A stretch of 64,000 bases of DNA from Corylus avellana (GCF_901000735.1 NC_081542.1:34989859-35053858); one strand, 5' to 3'. Shown: positions 48,365 to 60,134, counted from the stretch's first letter. Translations and numbers: made by a program. Notes: generated by a model from the letters alone, not told the origin.

Positions 48365-49631
48365 GTGAGTCAATAATATGCCTAAGATTGATTTTCTTGC
48401 ATATCCTAGATCATGCTTTTTTTTTTCTTTTTTTTTTTGTTGCATTGCATTGCATTTTTGTTAATTGTTTTGCATGTGTTTTTGTTTTTGTGCATTTCTT
48501 TTGTGAAAAAAATTCAAAAAGACAAATATTTCTTTGGTTGTTTTCTTTTCCTTCTTTCGTCTTATGCACGTAGATAGTCCATTAATTTCTCATGTTGCTT
48601 TTATGGATTTAATTCATTGTGTCTTGGAATGCTCTTAATATGCATGAGATGAACTTTTGTTTCAATGGACTTGTTCTTGTGGTTACCTAAAGCCGGAGCT
48701 TATGTGTTATGTTTTGCCTATGTTTTATCTCTTGTACACATTTAAGCTATTTGAGGGTTTTGCTAAAATTTTTTGAGGTCTATTAGGTAACTATATGAGG
48801 TTTTTGACTAGTCGTATTTTTCAAATTGACTATATACTAGTTAAACCTAGGGCTTAAAAATTCCTGCTTTCTTCTTTTTGTGTTAAGCCCCAATTGTTTA
48901 AGGACACTTTCTCAAAGAGAAAAAGAATCAAAATAGTGAAACAAAAATCAAAAGAACATGTTCCTTATGGAGTTTATTTTCACTATGTCAAACTTGTGCT
49001 ATTTTTTCAAAAGAGGATTGTTTTGGATGAGAGTGGCTAGGCCCTAGTATGATAAGATTTGACTTTTGATTAAATTTACTTGTCAAAACCTCATGGTGGT
49101 GAAACTTTCTCCTCTTTGTGTAAATTGGAATTTTTTTTTTCTCTTTGGATAGCTTACACACACAACACACAAGCATGAGTTGAATGAAACATTTTTCTTG
49201 GCTTGGGTTAAGCAATATGAGCTTCTTGACATCTAGTCTCATGTATATTTTGCATATTTCGAGCATGATTGGGAAATTCATTGCTAAAATACATGAGTTT
49301 TTGATGTGTGTATCATGTGTGTTCATTTGACTTTTGAGGGGGAGAAACATGTTTTTCTTTTCCAGTTTCTTGTTGATAATTGAGTCATACATTGAAGGGG
49401 AATTTTACTAATGTTTCTTTATGATCTTGCATTCTACGTCATTTTTTTTTTGTGATCATGAGTTTTATTTATGTATTCCTGTTCCACATATGTCTTGATG
49501 TATTTTGTGAAGTGTTTCAGGAAACATGAAAACCTTTTGTCATTTTGTGACAAAAAGGGGGAGTAAATATGGGGAGATGATGGGATTGGCTCGGCATTTT
49601 GGTTTTGTCACCAAATTCCAAAGTGGGAGTT
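48365..49631 (+). other. Non-coding spacer of the LTR element
   Basis: T-rich DNA with no pol motif in any frame. Near its right end is 'gacaaaaagggggag' (about 49550), a sequence common at the pol end and polypurine region of plant Copia elements, then 'aaagtgggag' directly before the 3' LTR. Confidence 0.7.
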
Positions 49632-50009
49632 TGTTAGTTCTTATGCTGGCTTAATTCAATTCCAAAATGCAGAGGCTACTGTCCACTTGCTCAAACACTG
49701 ATATAGAATGCTTAGAATCAAATTTACACCGTTCATAATGTAGATTCTTATGTCATGAACGTTCCTGCAAATTTCAGCTTAATCGGACCACAAGCACTCA
49801 TCGATCAAAACTATTGATCAAGGACCGACGGAATTTTCAAATTGCTAATGATTGCTGATTTTCACCATCTGCATGCCCTGTCCGGACAGGCCCTCCCCCT
49901 GTCCAGACAGCAGTTCTAGAAACTCTGGTTTTGCTCCGCAAGGCCTTGTTTGGACAGCCCATTAACCTGTCTGGACACCCCGTAAGTTCCCCAAAAAGTG
50001 ATTTTAAGT
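49632..50009 (+). repeat. Truncated 3' LTR of the Copia-type element
   Basis: It starts TGTTAGTTCTTATG and follows the 5' LTR for about 380 bp up to 'gattttaagtgt', where the similarity stops abruptly. About 520 bp of LTR are missing. Confidence 0.88.
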
Positions 50010-50640
50010 GTAGCATCCCAGATTTAAAATCCTCATTTAAAGATATTAATTTGAAGATAATATTATTTTAATATTTATATTAAGTAATGATATTTGTTAT
50101 TGAAGAATTTATGGATTATATGAGTATTATAGGAATGAATTTTTATTTGAGATCATTACATCCTAAGATTTAGGATAGATTATAGCTCGATAATTTAGTT
50201 GGTGACTTTAAGAGATATGATGGTATAATGATACATATTATACATTTGAAGGAAAGTTAGTTTGAGGGATAGTTGATTTGGTGTTAGCAAACGAAGAAGG
50301 GTATGAGAATGGTTAGATGAGATTAGATATAATTTTAATAAGGAGTGGGCCCAAGGTGTTGTTAATAATGCTCATCTCTTATTATATAGGACTAGACCCC
50401 TTCATGCATAATTCACACCATTTTCTTTCTTTGCCTTTATTTATTCCTCTATTTCCACACTCCCTTCTTTTTTTCCATGAGGCCCCCACCCACTTTCTTT
50501 TCTTCCTTTCTTATTTTCTACCAGCACACCAACCTCTCTCTTCCCCCACTTTCCCCAATGCCACTTAAAACCACTCATTACTCCTTTCATTTTTCTTCCT
50601 TCCTTTGATAGACAAAAATCCACACAATAATATGATAATA
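50008..50640 (+). mobile_element. Possible start of a second LTR element that truncates the 3' LTR
   Basis: The break is followed by TGTAGCATCCCAGATTTAAA, which has the TGTA(A/G)CA(C/T)CCC look of many plant Gypsy LTR starts, and a TATA-like 'ttattatataggactagacc' lies near 50380. No right end or second LTR was recognised. Confidence 0.35.
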
Positions 50641-50889
50641 GGTGTGACTTTTGTAGAGTTGCAAGGAAGGTTGAAAATAATACATATATAAAATTCTAAT
50701 AGCTTTCTTTTATATGGTCTATTCAAGCCCTTAATCCCTTTTTGGTAAGGTTGGTGTTGTCCCAAGGAACTTGTAGTACAATACCAGTACCATGAATATT
50801 GTTGCGTATTGTCATTGTTAGTGGTTCGATAGAGTCCGACCTCGGGTGATCCACACCCTCTAACAATGTTGTAGTTGTGACCCCATCCA

Positions 50890-52227
50890 TACATGGTGTG
50901 ACTATTGGGAATCAGATTGCAAATCAAATATTTGTGCAGTGGAATAAATTGAATACTCATGCCAAGAATCCTTTATGAAGAACATGCGAAAAATAGTTGC
51001 TATTTTAAATTAAATTTCAAGAACGAAGAACACTTACTTGGATATTAATGCCCACTCCTAGCTTTGGGCAAAATTCCTTTGCTTCTCCAAGAACATGTTC
51101 TTTCTTCTTCAAGAACATGAAGAACAATTTCTTCTTTTTTCAAGAACACGAAGAACAAGTTATTCTTTCTTCAAGAATACAACAGATCTCAGGGATGTAG
51201 AGACCTCTAGATCTTCTCATCAATGATTGATAATAACAAAGAGAGTGTGGGCTCTTACTTGACTCTTCAAATTTTAAACTTTTGTTCTTCGTGAGTTAAT
51301 ACAAAGAACTATTAATTCTCAAATAATTTTTAAGAATTAACTATCAAGAGAACTTGATAGAATGAATTAGTGATTTGAGACCTTAGGCTCTTCTCTATTT
51401 ATAGGCTTAGTAGGAAAGCAGAGATTGAGAAATAAAGCAATGTGGGACAAAAGAACATTAGGAGACATAGTCCAACAATGATTACTATAGGGGAGTGGAT
51501 GGCTAGGGCTAGGAAAACCCTAGCCTCCACTCCTCTAGTGGCTGCATAGGGCCAGGGATTATTTCCATGGCCCATGCATCTTCTTCTTAGCTTTGTGCTT
51601 GGGTTTTTACTCCAAGTCCTAATGTTTTTATCCAACTATAGAGCAAAGGGCCCAAAAATATTTTTCCTTGGCCTAATGCATTCTACTTATGATTATTGGG
51701 TCTCTAGGTTTTATCCTAAGCTCAATTGCATTATATCTCTCTAGTCAATGTTTTAAATAAATAAATTATTTAACCCAATAAATAAGAAAGCCTTATTATG
51801 GTTAAATAACATTAGCTTGGTGAGGGATCTAAAGGGAAAAATATTATTGGCTTAAATATGTTCGTAATCATGTCTCCCTGACATTTATTATATAACAATA
51901 TTTTAATCACAATTAATTCCACTAAATAATTGTAATTGCACTTCAATAAATATTTTTTATTAAACAATTAATTGTTGGGATCTATGTGTAAAAGAAACTT
52001 CAAAAATTTTATTTTTACGCAGCGGAATGAAAACAATCCCCAAGAACTTTTACCATCAAGACAAACATGTTTAGATCTAACGTAAACATATAAGTTATAA
52101 TTACTTACATGCAGATTCAGCTTCTCCTAGGCATTGGAGCGTAGGAGTGTCCATCGATTCTTCCATTGGTGTTGGACTAAGTAGTTGAAGTTCTAACATG
52201 CTTAAAAACTTCAAGTATGAGTCCATA
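50890..52227 (-). mobile_element. LTR-like fragments in minus orientation
   Basis: Two stretches share the order 'ttggga-tc', then 'gcag(t/c)ggaat' (50906-50951 and 51973-52028). A reversed TATA-type sequence ('ctctatttataggc') lies near 51392-51406. They look like two minus-strand Copia LTR fragments, the second cut at 52227 by the hAT left end. The boundaries are not firm. Confidence 0.4.
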
Positions 52228-52954
52228 CAGTGGCAGATATACAGGGGGGTGGGAAGGGGCGTCCACCATTGGTAAATTTTTTTTTTTTTTAAAAAAAAAT
52301 TCAAGTATTTTTAAGTCTAATTTTTTACCCTTAATGTTTTAGCCCTTACAAAATATAGCCCAATCTAAATTTCTTAGGCTATGTGTTTCAGAGCAAAAAA
52401 ATGAAGAAAATAAACTTAATTGATTGATTGGATTTGCTTTGCACTGCACAAGGAGAAGTTGCAAGCGTGATTTGAGAATTCAGGGCATTGTGAGAATTGA
52501 AAAGAAACTGAAAAGCCATTTTAGACTCAATCTAACCAAAAGTTAAAAAAAAAAAAAAAAAAATCTAAATCTCACACTAACCTTGTAACCCAGATGGCCA
52601 AACCTAGGATTAGGAAAAACAAAAGAGAGGTTAGAGGGACGAAGAGTCTAAGATAGAGAAAGAGAGAGATTCGACTTACCCCTTATATCCGCTGCTACCC
52701 AAAGGGACTAAAAGTCTAAGACTCTGAGACAGAGGGAGAGGCAGTGCACTGTCACACCATGGGTCTGTAAGGCACTGAGGCCGAGGAGTGAGTGATGGTT
52801 AGTCCTTTTCTTCACTCTTCAATTCTTCTATACAATATACTTTGGTTTTTTTTTTTTTTTTTTTCATCTTTTTGATCTTTTCTCTGAGCTTTGTTTTATA
52901 CTTTCGTCGTTGTAGAATATATATATATATGTTCTACAATTAAAGCTAAAACTT

Positions 52955-52956
<2 letters not shown>

Positions 52957-53028
<72 letters not shown>
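52957..53028. repeat. Long (TA)n microsatellite
   Basis: About 36 uninterrupted TA units, with a second (TA)n of about 12 units at 53119-53143. The runs lie inside the hAT element, upstream of the transposase. Confidence 0.95.
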
Positions 53029-53031
<3 letters not shown>

Positions 53032-53414
53032 ATGATTAAAACAATACTCGATATATTTATGTGTTTCTCTTATTCGATTAAAATAATATTGGCATTTTTT
53101 AAGGTGTTTTTTTTTTTTTTATATATATATATATATATATATACTTTGGGATTTTGTCAAACATCAACATGTTTCAGTAGATTATTGCCAATCTCAGGTA
53201 TGTTATTTGTTATTATTTTTTTTTATTGTTTGTTTTCTTTTTATTAATACATTTTTTGTTATTTTTTAGATTAATAGCTATCGGAATATGCTAATAATTT
53301 TATTATAATATCATTAGAGTATGTGCCATTAGCCATGAATTGTTTAGTGTGAGAAGTATTAAAACTAATAAATGAATAAATTTTTCAAGTTTCCAAAAAA
53401 TCTTAGATTGCATC

Positions 53415-56400
53415 ATGGGCAAGTCAAAAACAATTAATGCATTTTTTAAGAAAAAAGATGTTGATTCAAATTCTAAAATATCTTTCTCGGCATCTAATCC
53501 TCAAACTTTAGCTCTTTAGCAACGCCCTTCTAAGATGCCAAAAATTGAATCTCAAGTAGTTGAGTTAGTTGACATTTCTACTCTACAACATGATCCAGGG
53601 TTATGTCCTCAAATATGAGAATATCCTGTTAATCAACAGGATGTAATTAGATGTGTTTATCTTAAAGTCGATCCATATAGATTCATTCCTTCTGATAGTT
53701 TTGAATATCAGTTTTCGGGAAATGAAAAAAAATTGCCGAAGATTTAAATCATCTTGATATAAGATGTTTAATTGGCTAAAATATTCTTTTGCAAAAGATG
53801 CTGCTTATTGTTTACCTTGCTATTTTTTCGCTAAAAAGCTAACGGGACGGTTTGGAGCTCACGCATTTACAATTGAAGGATTTTGTAATTGGAAGAAAGT
53901 TAATGATGGTATGCATCACGATTTTTTGGTCTATACGAGAAATGGACGATGTTCACCTCATAATAATGCTGTTAAGTGTTGTGACAGTTTGATGAACCAA
54001 TCTCAACATATTGTTAAGGTGATAGATAAGCAAACTTCAGAAGAAAAATTGAAGAATCAATGGCAATTGAAGACTTCAATCAATTCTGTTTGGTATTTAA
54101 CATCTCAATGATGTGCTTTTAGAGGTCATGATGAAGATCCCAATTCAAAAAATAGTGGCAATTTTCTTGAGTTGATAAAACTTATGTCCATTTACAACGA
54201 GGATGTTGCTAAGGTTGTTTTAAAAAATGCTCCACAAAATGCATAATATACTTCACATCATGTCCAAAAAGATATTTGACATGTCTTAGCAAAAAGGATA
54301 CGAGATGCAATTCGTGAAGAAATTTGTAATTCAAAATTTTACATTATTGTTAATGAGGCACGAGATGGGTCCAAGAGAGAACAAATGGCTATTGTTTTGA
54401 GATTTGTTAACAAAGATGGTTTCATACAAGAATGCTTCTTTGATATTGTCAATATTAAAGATACATCGGCATTAACTTTAAAGGATAACATATCTTATGT
54501 TATTCTTTAAAGTTGATATTCAAAGTATTCGTGGACAAGGGTATGATGGTGCTAGCAATATGCATGGTGAATGGAAATGATTGCATGCATTATTTCTTAA
54601 TAATTGTCCTTGTGCATACTATGTTCATTGTTTTGCACATCGATTACAATTAACATTAGTTGCTGCATCTTGAGAGGTAATTTATGTTCACGAGTTCTTC
54701 TCAAATTTGAATTTCATTATCAATGTGGCTAGTGCTTCATGTAAATGTCATGGTGAACTACAAGATGCTCAAGAAGCATATATCACATTTAATAGCTTTT
54801 GATGAACTTGAAATTGGAAAAGGAGCTAACCAAACTGACACTTTGAAATAAGCTGATGATTCTCATTGGGGTTCTCATTTCATTCTATTTATAGCTTACT
54901 AAGAATGTTTAATCCTACTTGTTCAGTGCGTGAAAATATTATAAAAGAAGGATCCACTTACTCTCAACATTCATTTTACATTTGATGAGGGAAATCATGG
55001 GTACTACCAATTGTCTTTGTCAACATTTGAAACAAAAACCTTAAGACATCTTGAATGCTATGCAGTTAGTTTCTAATACAAAGCTCTCCTCCAAAAATTG
55101 AGAAATAAAGATTGTGATAATTTGCTTGAGAAAGTAGTCTCTTTCTCCATGCAATTTGAAATTGACATTCCATATTTGGGTGCTCATTATGTTGAAGGTT
55201 GAGGTCGTCATAAATAGGATCACATTACAGTGGAGCATCATTATCATTTTGACATATTCAATGCTACTATAGACTTTCAATACAAGAGCTCGATAGTAGA
55301 TTTGGTGAAGGGGCAATGGAACTCTTGACACTTACTTCAACTTTAGATCTAAATGTGGCTTATAAATCCTTTAATATTGATTATATATGTAGTCTTGCGG
55401 AGAAGTACTATTCTCTTTATTTTTTTGAGCATGAGAAAATTATTTTGCGATTTTAGTTTAAGCATTTTGAAGTTGATATGCTTAATCATCCGAAATTACA
55501 AAGATTGTCTTCCATGATGTCGAGGATTGACAGAGACAAGAAAATCATATACGCACTATCTTATTGGTAGATTGATTCGTTTTGTTTTGACTCTTCCAGT
55601 GTCTACAGTAACTACCAAATGAGCATTCTCAACTATGAAAATTGTTAAAACAAGACTTTGTAACAAAATGGAGGATGAGTTTTGTTAGAGCAAATTTCTG
55701 CCTAACTATTTTCGGTATGGCGTGAGCTACACGTTCATCGAGGTGTGCACGTGCTAGATTTAGAATACGCTTGTGATGCTCCCTGATGGATGCAAAATAG
55801 TAAGAGCGTCAAAAGATCCGCTGACCACTATGCCGGGGATGTAAGAATTCTATATATACTAAATGCTAATTAACAATAAAACTAGCAGTGGAAATAATTT
55901 AATATATATGTACCTCCGGCCATTGTTTTGCTCAAGTAGTTTGAAGAACAACTTCACAGCAACCAAACTAGAAAACTAAAAAATTATTGAGAGGTTCTTT
56001 TAACCTATGTCTACTAGTGAATGCCAATTGATGGAATACACATGCCTTATTTATAGGTAGGTTAGAGACCCTTAATTATTCCCCCCATCAAGGGATAAAA
56101 ATCAAATAAATAATTAATACAGCTAATTGATTCCACAAAATAAAATCAGTAATGAAATCAAATACTTGTTCCACAAGAATTAAATCGACAATTTAATTTA
56201 GAAGATTTGATTTTATAGAATAAGCTTTAATTTGAATAAATTACTAAACACCGTAATTATATATATTTTATAATTACAATAATATATGTGACATATGGGA
56301 CATACTTTAAATGGAATTTCTTACAGGGGACACTCCGATGCCTAAGTCAATTCCTTGGAGAAGAGCAATTTGATGAACAAAGCTCAATAATCCTGCCTTT

Positions 56401-56786
56401 TTTAATAGATGAGAGAGATATTCATATCTTAGAGAGAGTGTTTTATACCTTGGTGGAGGGGCCTATTTATAGGCTTGAGAGTTTGAGGTAGACTTGGACT
56501 AGCTCTCCTTGTCTGAGTTGAATTGGGATTCCCTGAGAGTTGTAATTAGACTTGGGCTCCTACTCCGATTTAGACTTGGAGTAGGACTCCTTTATTCCAA
56601 TAGATCCCTACTTGGATTGTATTTCCTATTATTTAATTAATAGCTTTGTAGTGTAAATTTGTTCCCAACAAGTTTCTTGTGGATAATTTAGTTGTCTACA
56701 TTGAAAGGGAAATTTTTGAAAGCTTCAATTAAGATTTGATACTTGATGATTTTGTTTCTTTAAGAACACGTAGAATGCAATTTTAG
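53415..56786 (+). pseudogene. hAT transposase pseudogene (ZMYM1/TTF-type), split by a solo LTR
   Basis: The ATG at 53415 opens MGKSKTINAFFKKKDVDSNS. The TTF-like region is at about 53764-54111 (FNWLKYSFAKDAAYCLPCYF), followed by DUF4371-like pieces ('RDAIREEICNSKFYIIVNEA' near 54301-54360, 'QMAIVLRFVNKDGF'). The dimerisation end reads STMKIVKTRLCNKMEDEF up to 55682 and resumes after the LTR at 56671 with SFLVDNLVVYIEREIFESFN and ends RTRRMQF with TAG at 56784-56786. Stops near 53515, 53617, 54110 and many later, plus frameshifts, make it non-functional. Confidence 0.88.
55683..56670 (-). mobile_element. Solo LTR (988 bp) inside the hAT transposase
   Basis: It starts TGTTAGAGCAAATTTC and ends GTTCCCAACA, with AGTTT on both sides (55678-55682 and 56671-56675). 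Joining the flanks restores the hAT reading across the dimerisation domain. Reversed TATA-type sequences (GCCTATAAATAGGC near 56460) point to a minus orientation. There is no internal region, so it is a solo LTR. Confidence 0.92.
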
Positions 56787-56936
56787 ACACTTTGTATTTT
56801 GTATTTTTCTTTATTTTTGTACTAGTGCCTACATGTTAATTGATATATCAATTTGACATATATTTATGAAGTCTCATAGATATGCTTTTTGTCATACACA
56901 TATTGTGTTATAATTTATATTTTGAATTGTATTTAC

Positions 56937-58551
56937 TAGGGCTGACAATTTTGACACGACCCGACAACCTGACATGAACACGATACGAAATTACTGGGTT
57001 TGGGTTTATCCTAAACGGGCTCGTGTTATAAACGGGTCGACCCATTTACAACCCGTTTATTTTGCTCTTAACAGGTCGTGTCGCGGGTCACTCATGGGTG
57101 ACCCGCCAAACCTGTTTATAGTTTTTTTTTTTTAAAAAAAAAAAAATAGATTTTTAGTTTTTTACCCATTCACAGATTCACTCATCCTCATCACCTAAAA
57201 ACTCTAAATCTTGATTCACGCAATTTCACTCTTTCCCACCATTTCTCCTTTTCTTTTTCTTATTTTTTTCTCCTCTCTTTTCTTCCTCTACCGACAACCT
57301 CACCCACCCCCATCATCTCCTTCATTTTTTTTTTCCTTTATTTTCTTCCTCTACCGATAACCTCACCACCCCCATCATCTCCTTCATTTTCTTTTTTTTT
57401 TTTTCCTTTCTTTTTCTCCTTGCTCATCTTTCTCCCATAGTTCCACCTTCTCTCTTTCTCCCTCTCACGGAGACACAAACTTACTCAGAGTTAGAGACAC
57501 ATCCTTCTTGGCTTCACGTTGATGGGTTTCTGGCTAGAGGAGACGAGATCATGAGAGAGACAGACCAAATAGTAGGCCTGGGTATCGGTCATATTGGTCC
57601 CGTTAATGGGCTTACCAATTACCGACCAATAAGCTATCGGTTAACCAAATCCTAACCGATTACCGATCGATAAGAAACGTTATCGAAAACTATCGGTCAT
57701 ATCGGTAATCGGTTAACCGGTTGGTTAAATTGGTTTTTTGTGGGCTTTTTATTTGGCTTTTAACCGGTTGCTAATTAGGCTAAAAATTAATTGTTTTGGA
57801 GGCCCAAATACGTTTTGTTGGGCTAAAGCCTAAAATAGTTTATTAAAAATTAGTTATTTTAGAGTATATTTTTGGCTAAAATAGCTTATTGAAACTTTTT
57901 TTTTTAATTTATTTTTTTATTTTTTATTGATCCACTACAATATAAAATAAAAATGAAATGAATAAACTACCAAATGCATGTAATGCTTTAAGAGACCCCT
58001 TTTTTTTTTTTTAGTTAAGAAAATAAGCACAAATAGTCAAATAAGAGAGACTAAAAAATAAAAATCACAAATATGCTCAATAGTCAATAGCATTTTGGTT
58101 TCAATAATAAAAAAAACTTATCAGTCATATCATATCGGTTTTTCGATAACAAATTATTAACCGACCGATAAGCTTATCGGTATAAAATTTTTAACTGATT
58201 ACCGACCGATAACTATCGGTTATGGTTACTATTGGTTAGGTTAAATTCGGTAATCGGTCGGTAATCAGTAACCGGTTAATCTGCCCACCTCTACCAAACA
58301 GGCAGACAGAGAGACGAAGACACTCAGACAAGAGAGAGAGAAAGCAAAAGATTTTCAAGAATTTTTTTTAAAAAAATTTAAACGGGTTAAACGGGTTATG
58401 TCGGGTGACCTGTGAAATTACCGTGTCGTGTCCGGGTTTGGTGGGGTCGACCCGTTAACTAAACGGGTTGTGTTTGGGTTTAGCTTAAATGGGTCACGGC
58501 TTATTACGGGTCGTAAACGGGTCGACCCACCTGCCCGTTTTGCCAGCCCTA
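56937..58551. mobile_element. Non-autonomous hAT element (outer), carries a nested one
   Basis: The ends TAGGGCTGACAATTTTGACA and (inverse) TAGGGCTGGCAAAACGGGCA form inverted repeats, and the perfect 8-bp duplication GTATTTAC flanks it (56929-56936 and 58552-58559). Sub-terminal 'aacgggt' and 'gggtcgaccc' repeats are frequent near both ends. It has no open frame. Without the nested insert it is about 890 bp. Confidence 0.92.
57573..58293. mobile_element. Non-autonomous hAT element nested in the outer one
   Basis: The left end TAGGCCTGGGTATCGGT and the right end (inverse TAGAGGTGGGCAGATTAACC) carry many 'accgat' and 'tcggt' motifs. The flanks CCAAATAG (57565-57572) and CCAAACAG (58294-58301) give an 8-bp target duplication with one mismatch. 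It is 721 bp with no coding capacity. Confidence 0.82.
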
Positions 58552-58691
58552 GTATTTACCATATTATAATAAAAATATAATATATAAAGAGAACAAAATT
58601 TTTTTTTTTTATCATTATACTTTATTATTTTATTTCCACCCCTATTAAAATAAATTCCTAGATCTGCAATGCACCTCTGTAGAACATATCT

Positions 58692-59033
58692 ATGAACCAT
58701 CAAAACTACCAGAAGGAAGCCCGTGGACATGCCCTAGGGATTATGTTTTCTTCAATGCTTCCATTGTGGGGTGTAGTCAGCCTGCTTCGCATGTTTGGCC
58801 GTCTTGGACTATACTCTAAGATAAACTATTTCTTTCTAATTGGTATCCTGGCACCGGTGCCGGTGTGGGTACTCTCTCGCTTGTTTCCGGGGCAAAAGTC
58901 GATAAGGCTCATTAACACGCCTATCATTTTAGGAGGCGCAGAGGGAATGCCACCGGCCAAGGTTGTGAACTACCTGTGTTGGGGCGCCGTTGGCATTTTC
59001 TTCAACTTTTTTTTTTGTACGTATAGGAGATTC
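58692..59033 (+). pseudogene. Fragment of an oligopeptide transporter (OPT) gene
   Basis: The frame reads LPLWGVVSLLRMFGRLGLYS, then INYFFLIGILAPVPVWVLSR, LINTPIILGGAEGMPPA and NYLCWGAVGIFFNFF, which follow the C-terminal transmembrane part of plant OPT peptide/metal transporters (GVVGPRRMFG, NWFFLGGA, MPPAT, FNFF). Only about 110 residues are present. The part before LPLWG and the usual R-K-WW continuation are lost, and no other OPT exon is in the window. It directly follows the hAT right end. Whether it is a captured fragment or the relic of a gene destroyed by the insertions cannot be told. Confidence 0.75.
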
Positions 59034-59579
59034 AACATTTTCTTCATACACCAATACATCATATATGTAATAATTTATAATCAACTTTGCATATAATGTT
59101 ACATGCTTGTAAAATTGTAATAATTTCAAATCATATTGATTCGTACATGATATATCATATGATTCATATATGATATGTCATAGATGTAATAATTAATATG
59201 TTAAATTGTTACAATTAAATTATAATAATGTCACACACTATTAACTAGCAACAAGTAACATAGGTTACATAACTACATAAGTTACATAACTATATAAGTA
59301 ACATAATTAGTATATAACTAGTTAGTAGTTACATATTAACTACATTTGTAGTTACTTATGAGTTATATCATACATTCTCAATTTCTCATTCCTATGTTTT
59401 GTAATTTAGTATATATTAAGAATTAAGTATTAACTAAGTCATTAAATTATAAAATTGTAACTATAATTAATAACATAGTCTATATAAATATAATGCTAGT
59501 TATACCCTTAATTAGTTACTTGTATACCAATTAAATAAATGATTATTATTGATTAATAACATAGTCCATAAACATAGAT
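59034..59579. other. AT-rich spacer
   Basis: Very AT-rich DNA with many short 'ttacataact' and 'taattagtt' repeats between 59240 and 59520; no gene seen. Confidence 0.6.
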
Positions 59580-59866
59580 ACATTTTTGTGTAGTCGGGTC
59601 GGGTCAAGCAAAAACAATCGGTTCGAGCTCGCAAGCCCTAAATGAGCCGGGTAAGCTTTAAACGATCTTGACTTAAACAAGTCGAACTCACGAGCCCCCA
59701 TCGAGTTTAATCAAGCGAGCCAGGTATGTATCACTAGCTAATCGAGCGAGTTTCAACAGTAACAAGCGAGCTTGCACAGTGTCGAGCTCGAGTCGAGCTT
59801 AACCGAGTAGGTATCGAGTGAGCTGTCGAGTGTGTCGACTCATTTACAGCCCTACCTGGCATAGCA
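59580..59866. mobile_element. hAT-like MITE fragment with a GAGC(T/C)-rich body
   Basis: Dense 'cgagc', 'gtcgagc' motifs and a right end CATTTACAGCCCTAC, whose inverse GTAGGGCTGTAAATG is a typical hAT MITE terminus. The left end is not found. It is related by eye to 62146-62355. Confidence 0.5.
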
Positions 59867-60134
59867 GTTGAAGGGTGCCCCGTATTCCATTGACCACTTT
59901 TCTCTTTATTCTCTTTGTTATAGCTTCAAATTTCTTACATAAGAACTCATGAAGAAATTTAATCATGAAAATTGAGAAGCAATTTTATGAATGATTGCTT
60001 GAGTAGGTGTATTTTTATACAACTGCTAAAGTTCGCTAAGGTTTTGTAAAGCTCCAAAAAAGGTCAGGCTTGAAAACAAAGGACGCCCATACCTACAATA
60101 CCTTGAACAAGAATGGTACACACATTTTCATCGT

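Larger units (their letters stand above)
45590..50009 (+). mobile_element. Non-autonomous Copia-type LTR element with gag but no pol (TR-GAG-like)
   Basis: The order is 5' LTR (45590-46486), primer binding site (46490), broken gag (46548-48364), a 1.2-kb non-coding spacer, a purine tract (near 49550 and 49619-49630) and a truncated 3' LTR (49632 to about 50009). No protease, integrase, reverse transcriptase or RNase H is present. The internal part from PBS to 3' LTR is only 3.1 kb, so the pol region was lost or never present. Confidence 0.85.
52228..58671 (+). mobile_element. Decayed autonomous-type hAT element with nested insertions
   Basis: The left end CAGTGGCAGATATACAGGGG is typical of plant hAT elements that carry ZMYM1-like transposases. 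The right end 'cacccctattaaaataaatt', 'cctagatctgcaatg' is its degenerate inverse. Removing the solo LTR (55683-56670) and the MITE pair (56937-58551) with their target duplications leaves about 3.8 kb, a normal size. The 8-bp flanks (AGTCCATA, CACCTCTG) do not match, so one end may be rearranged. Confidence 0.72.

Noticed and set aside
52891..53247. 118-residue open frame with long Tyr-Ile repeats
   Set aside because: It is produced by the (TA)n microsatellite, which has no stops in two frames.
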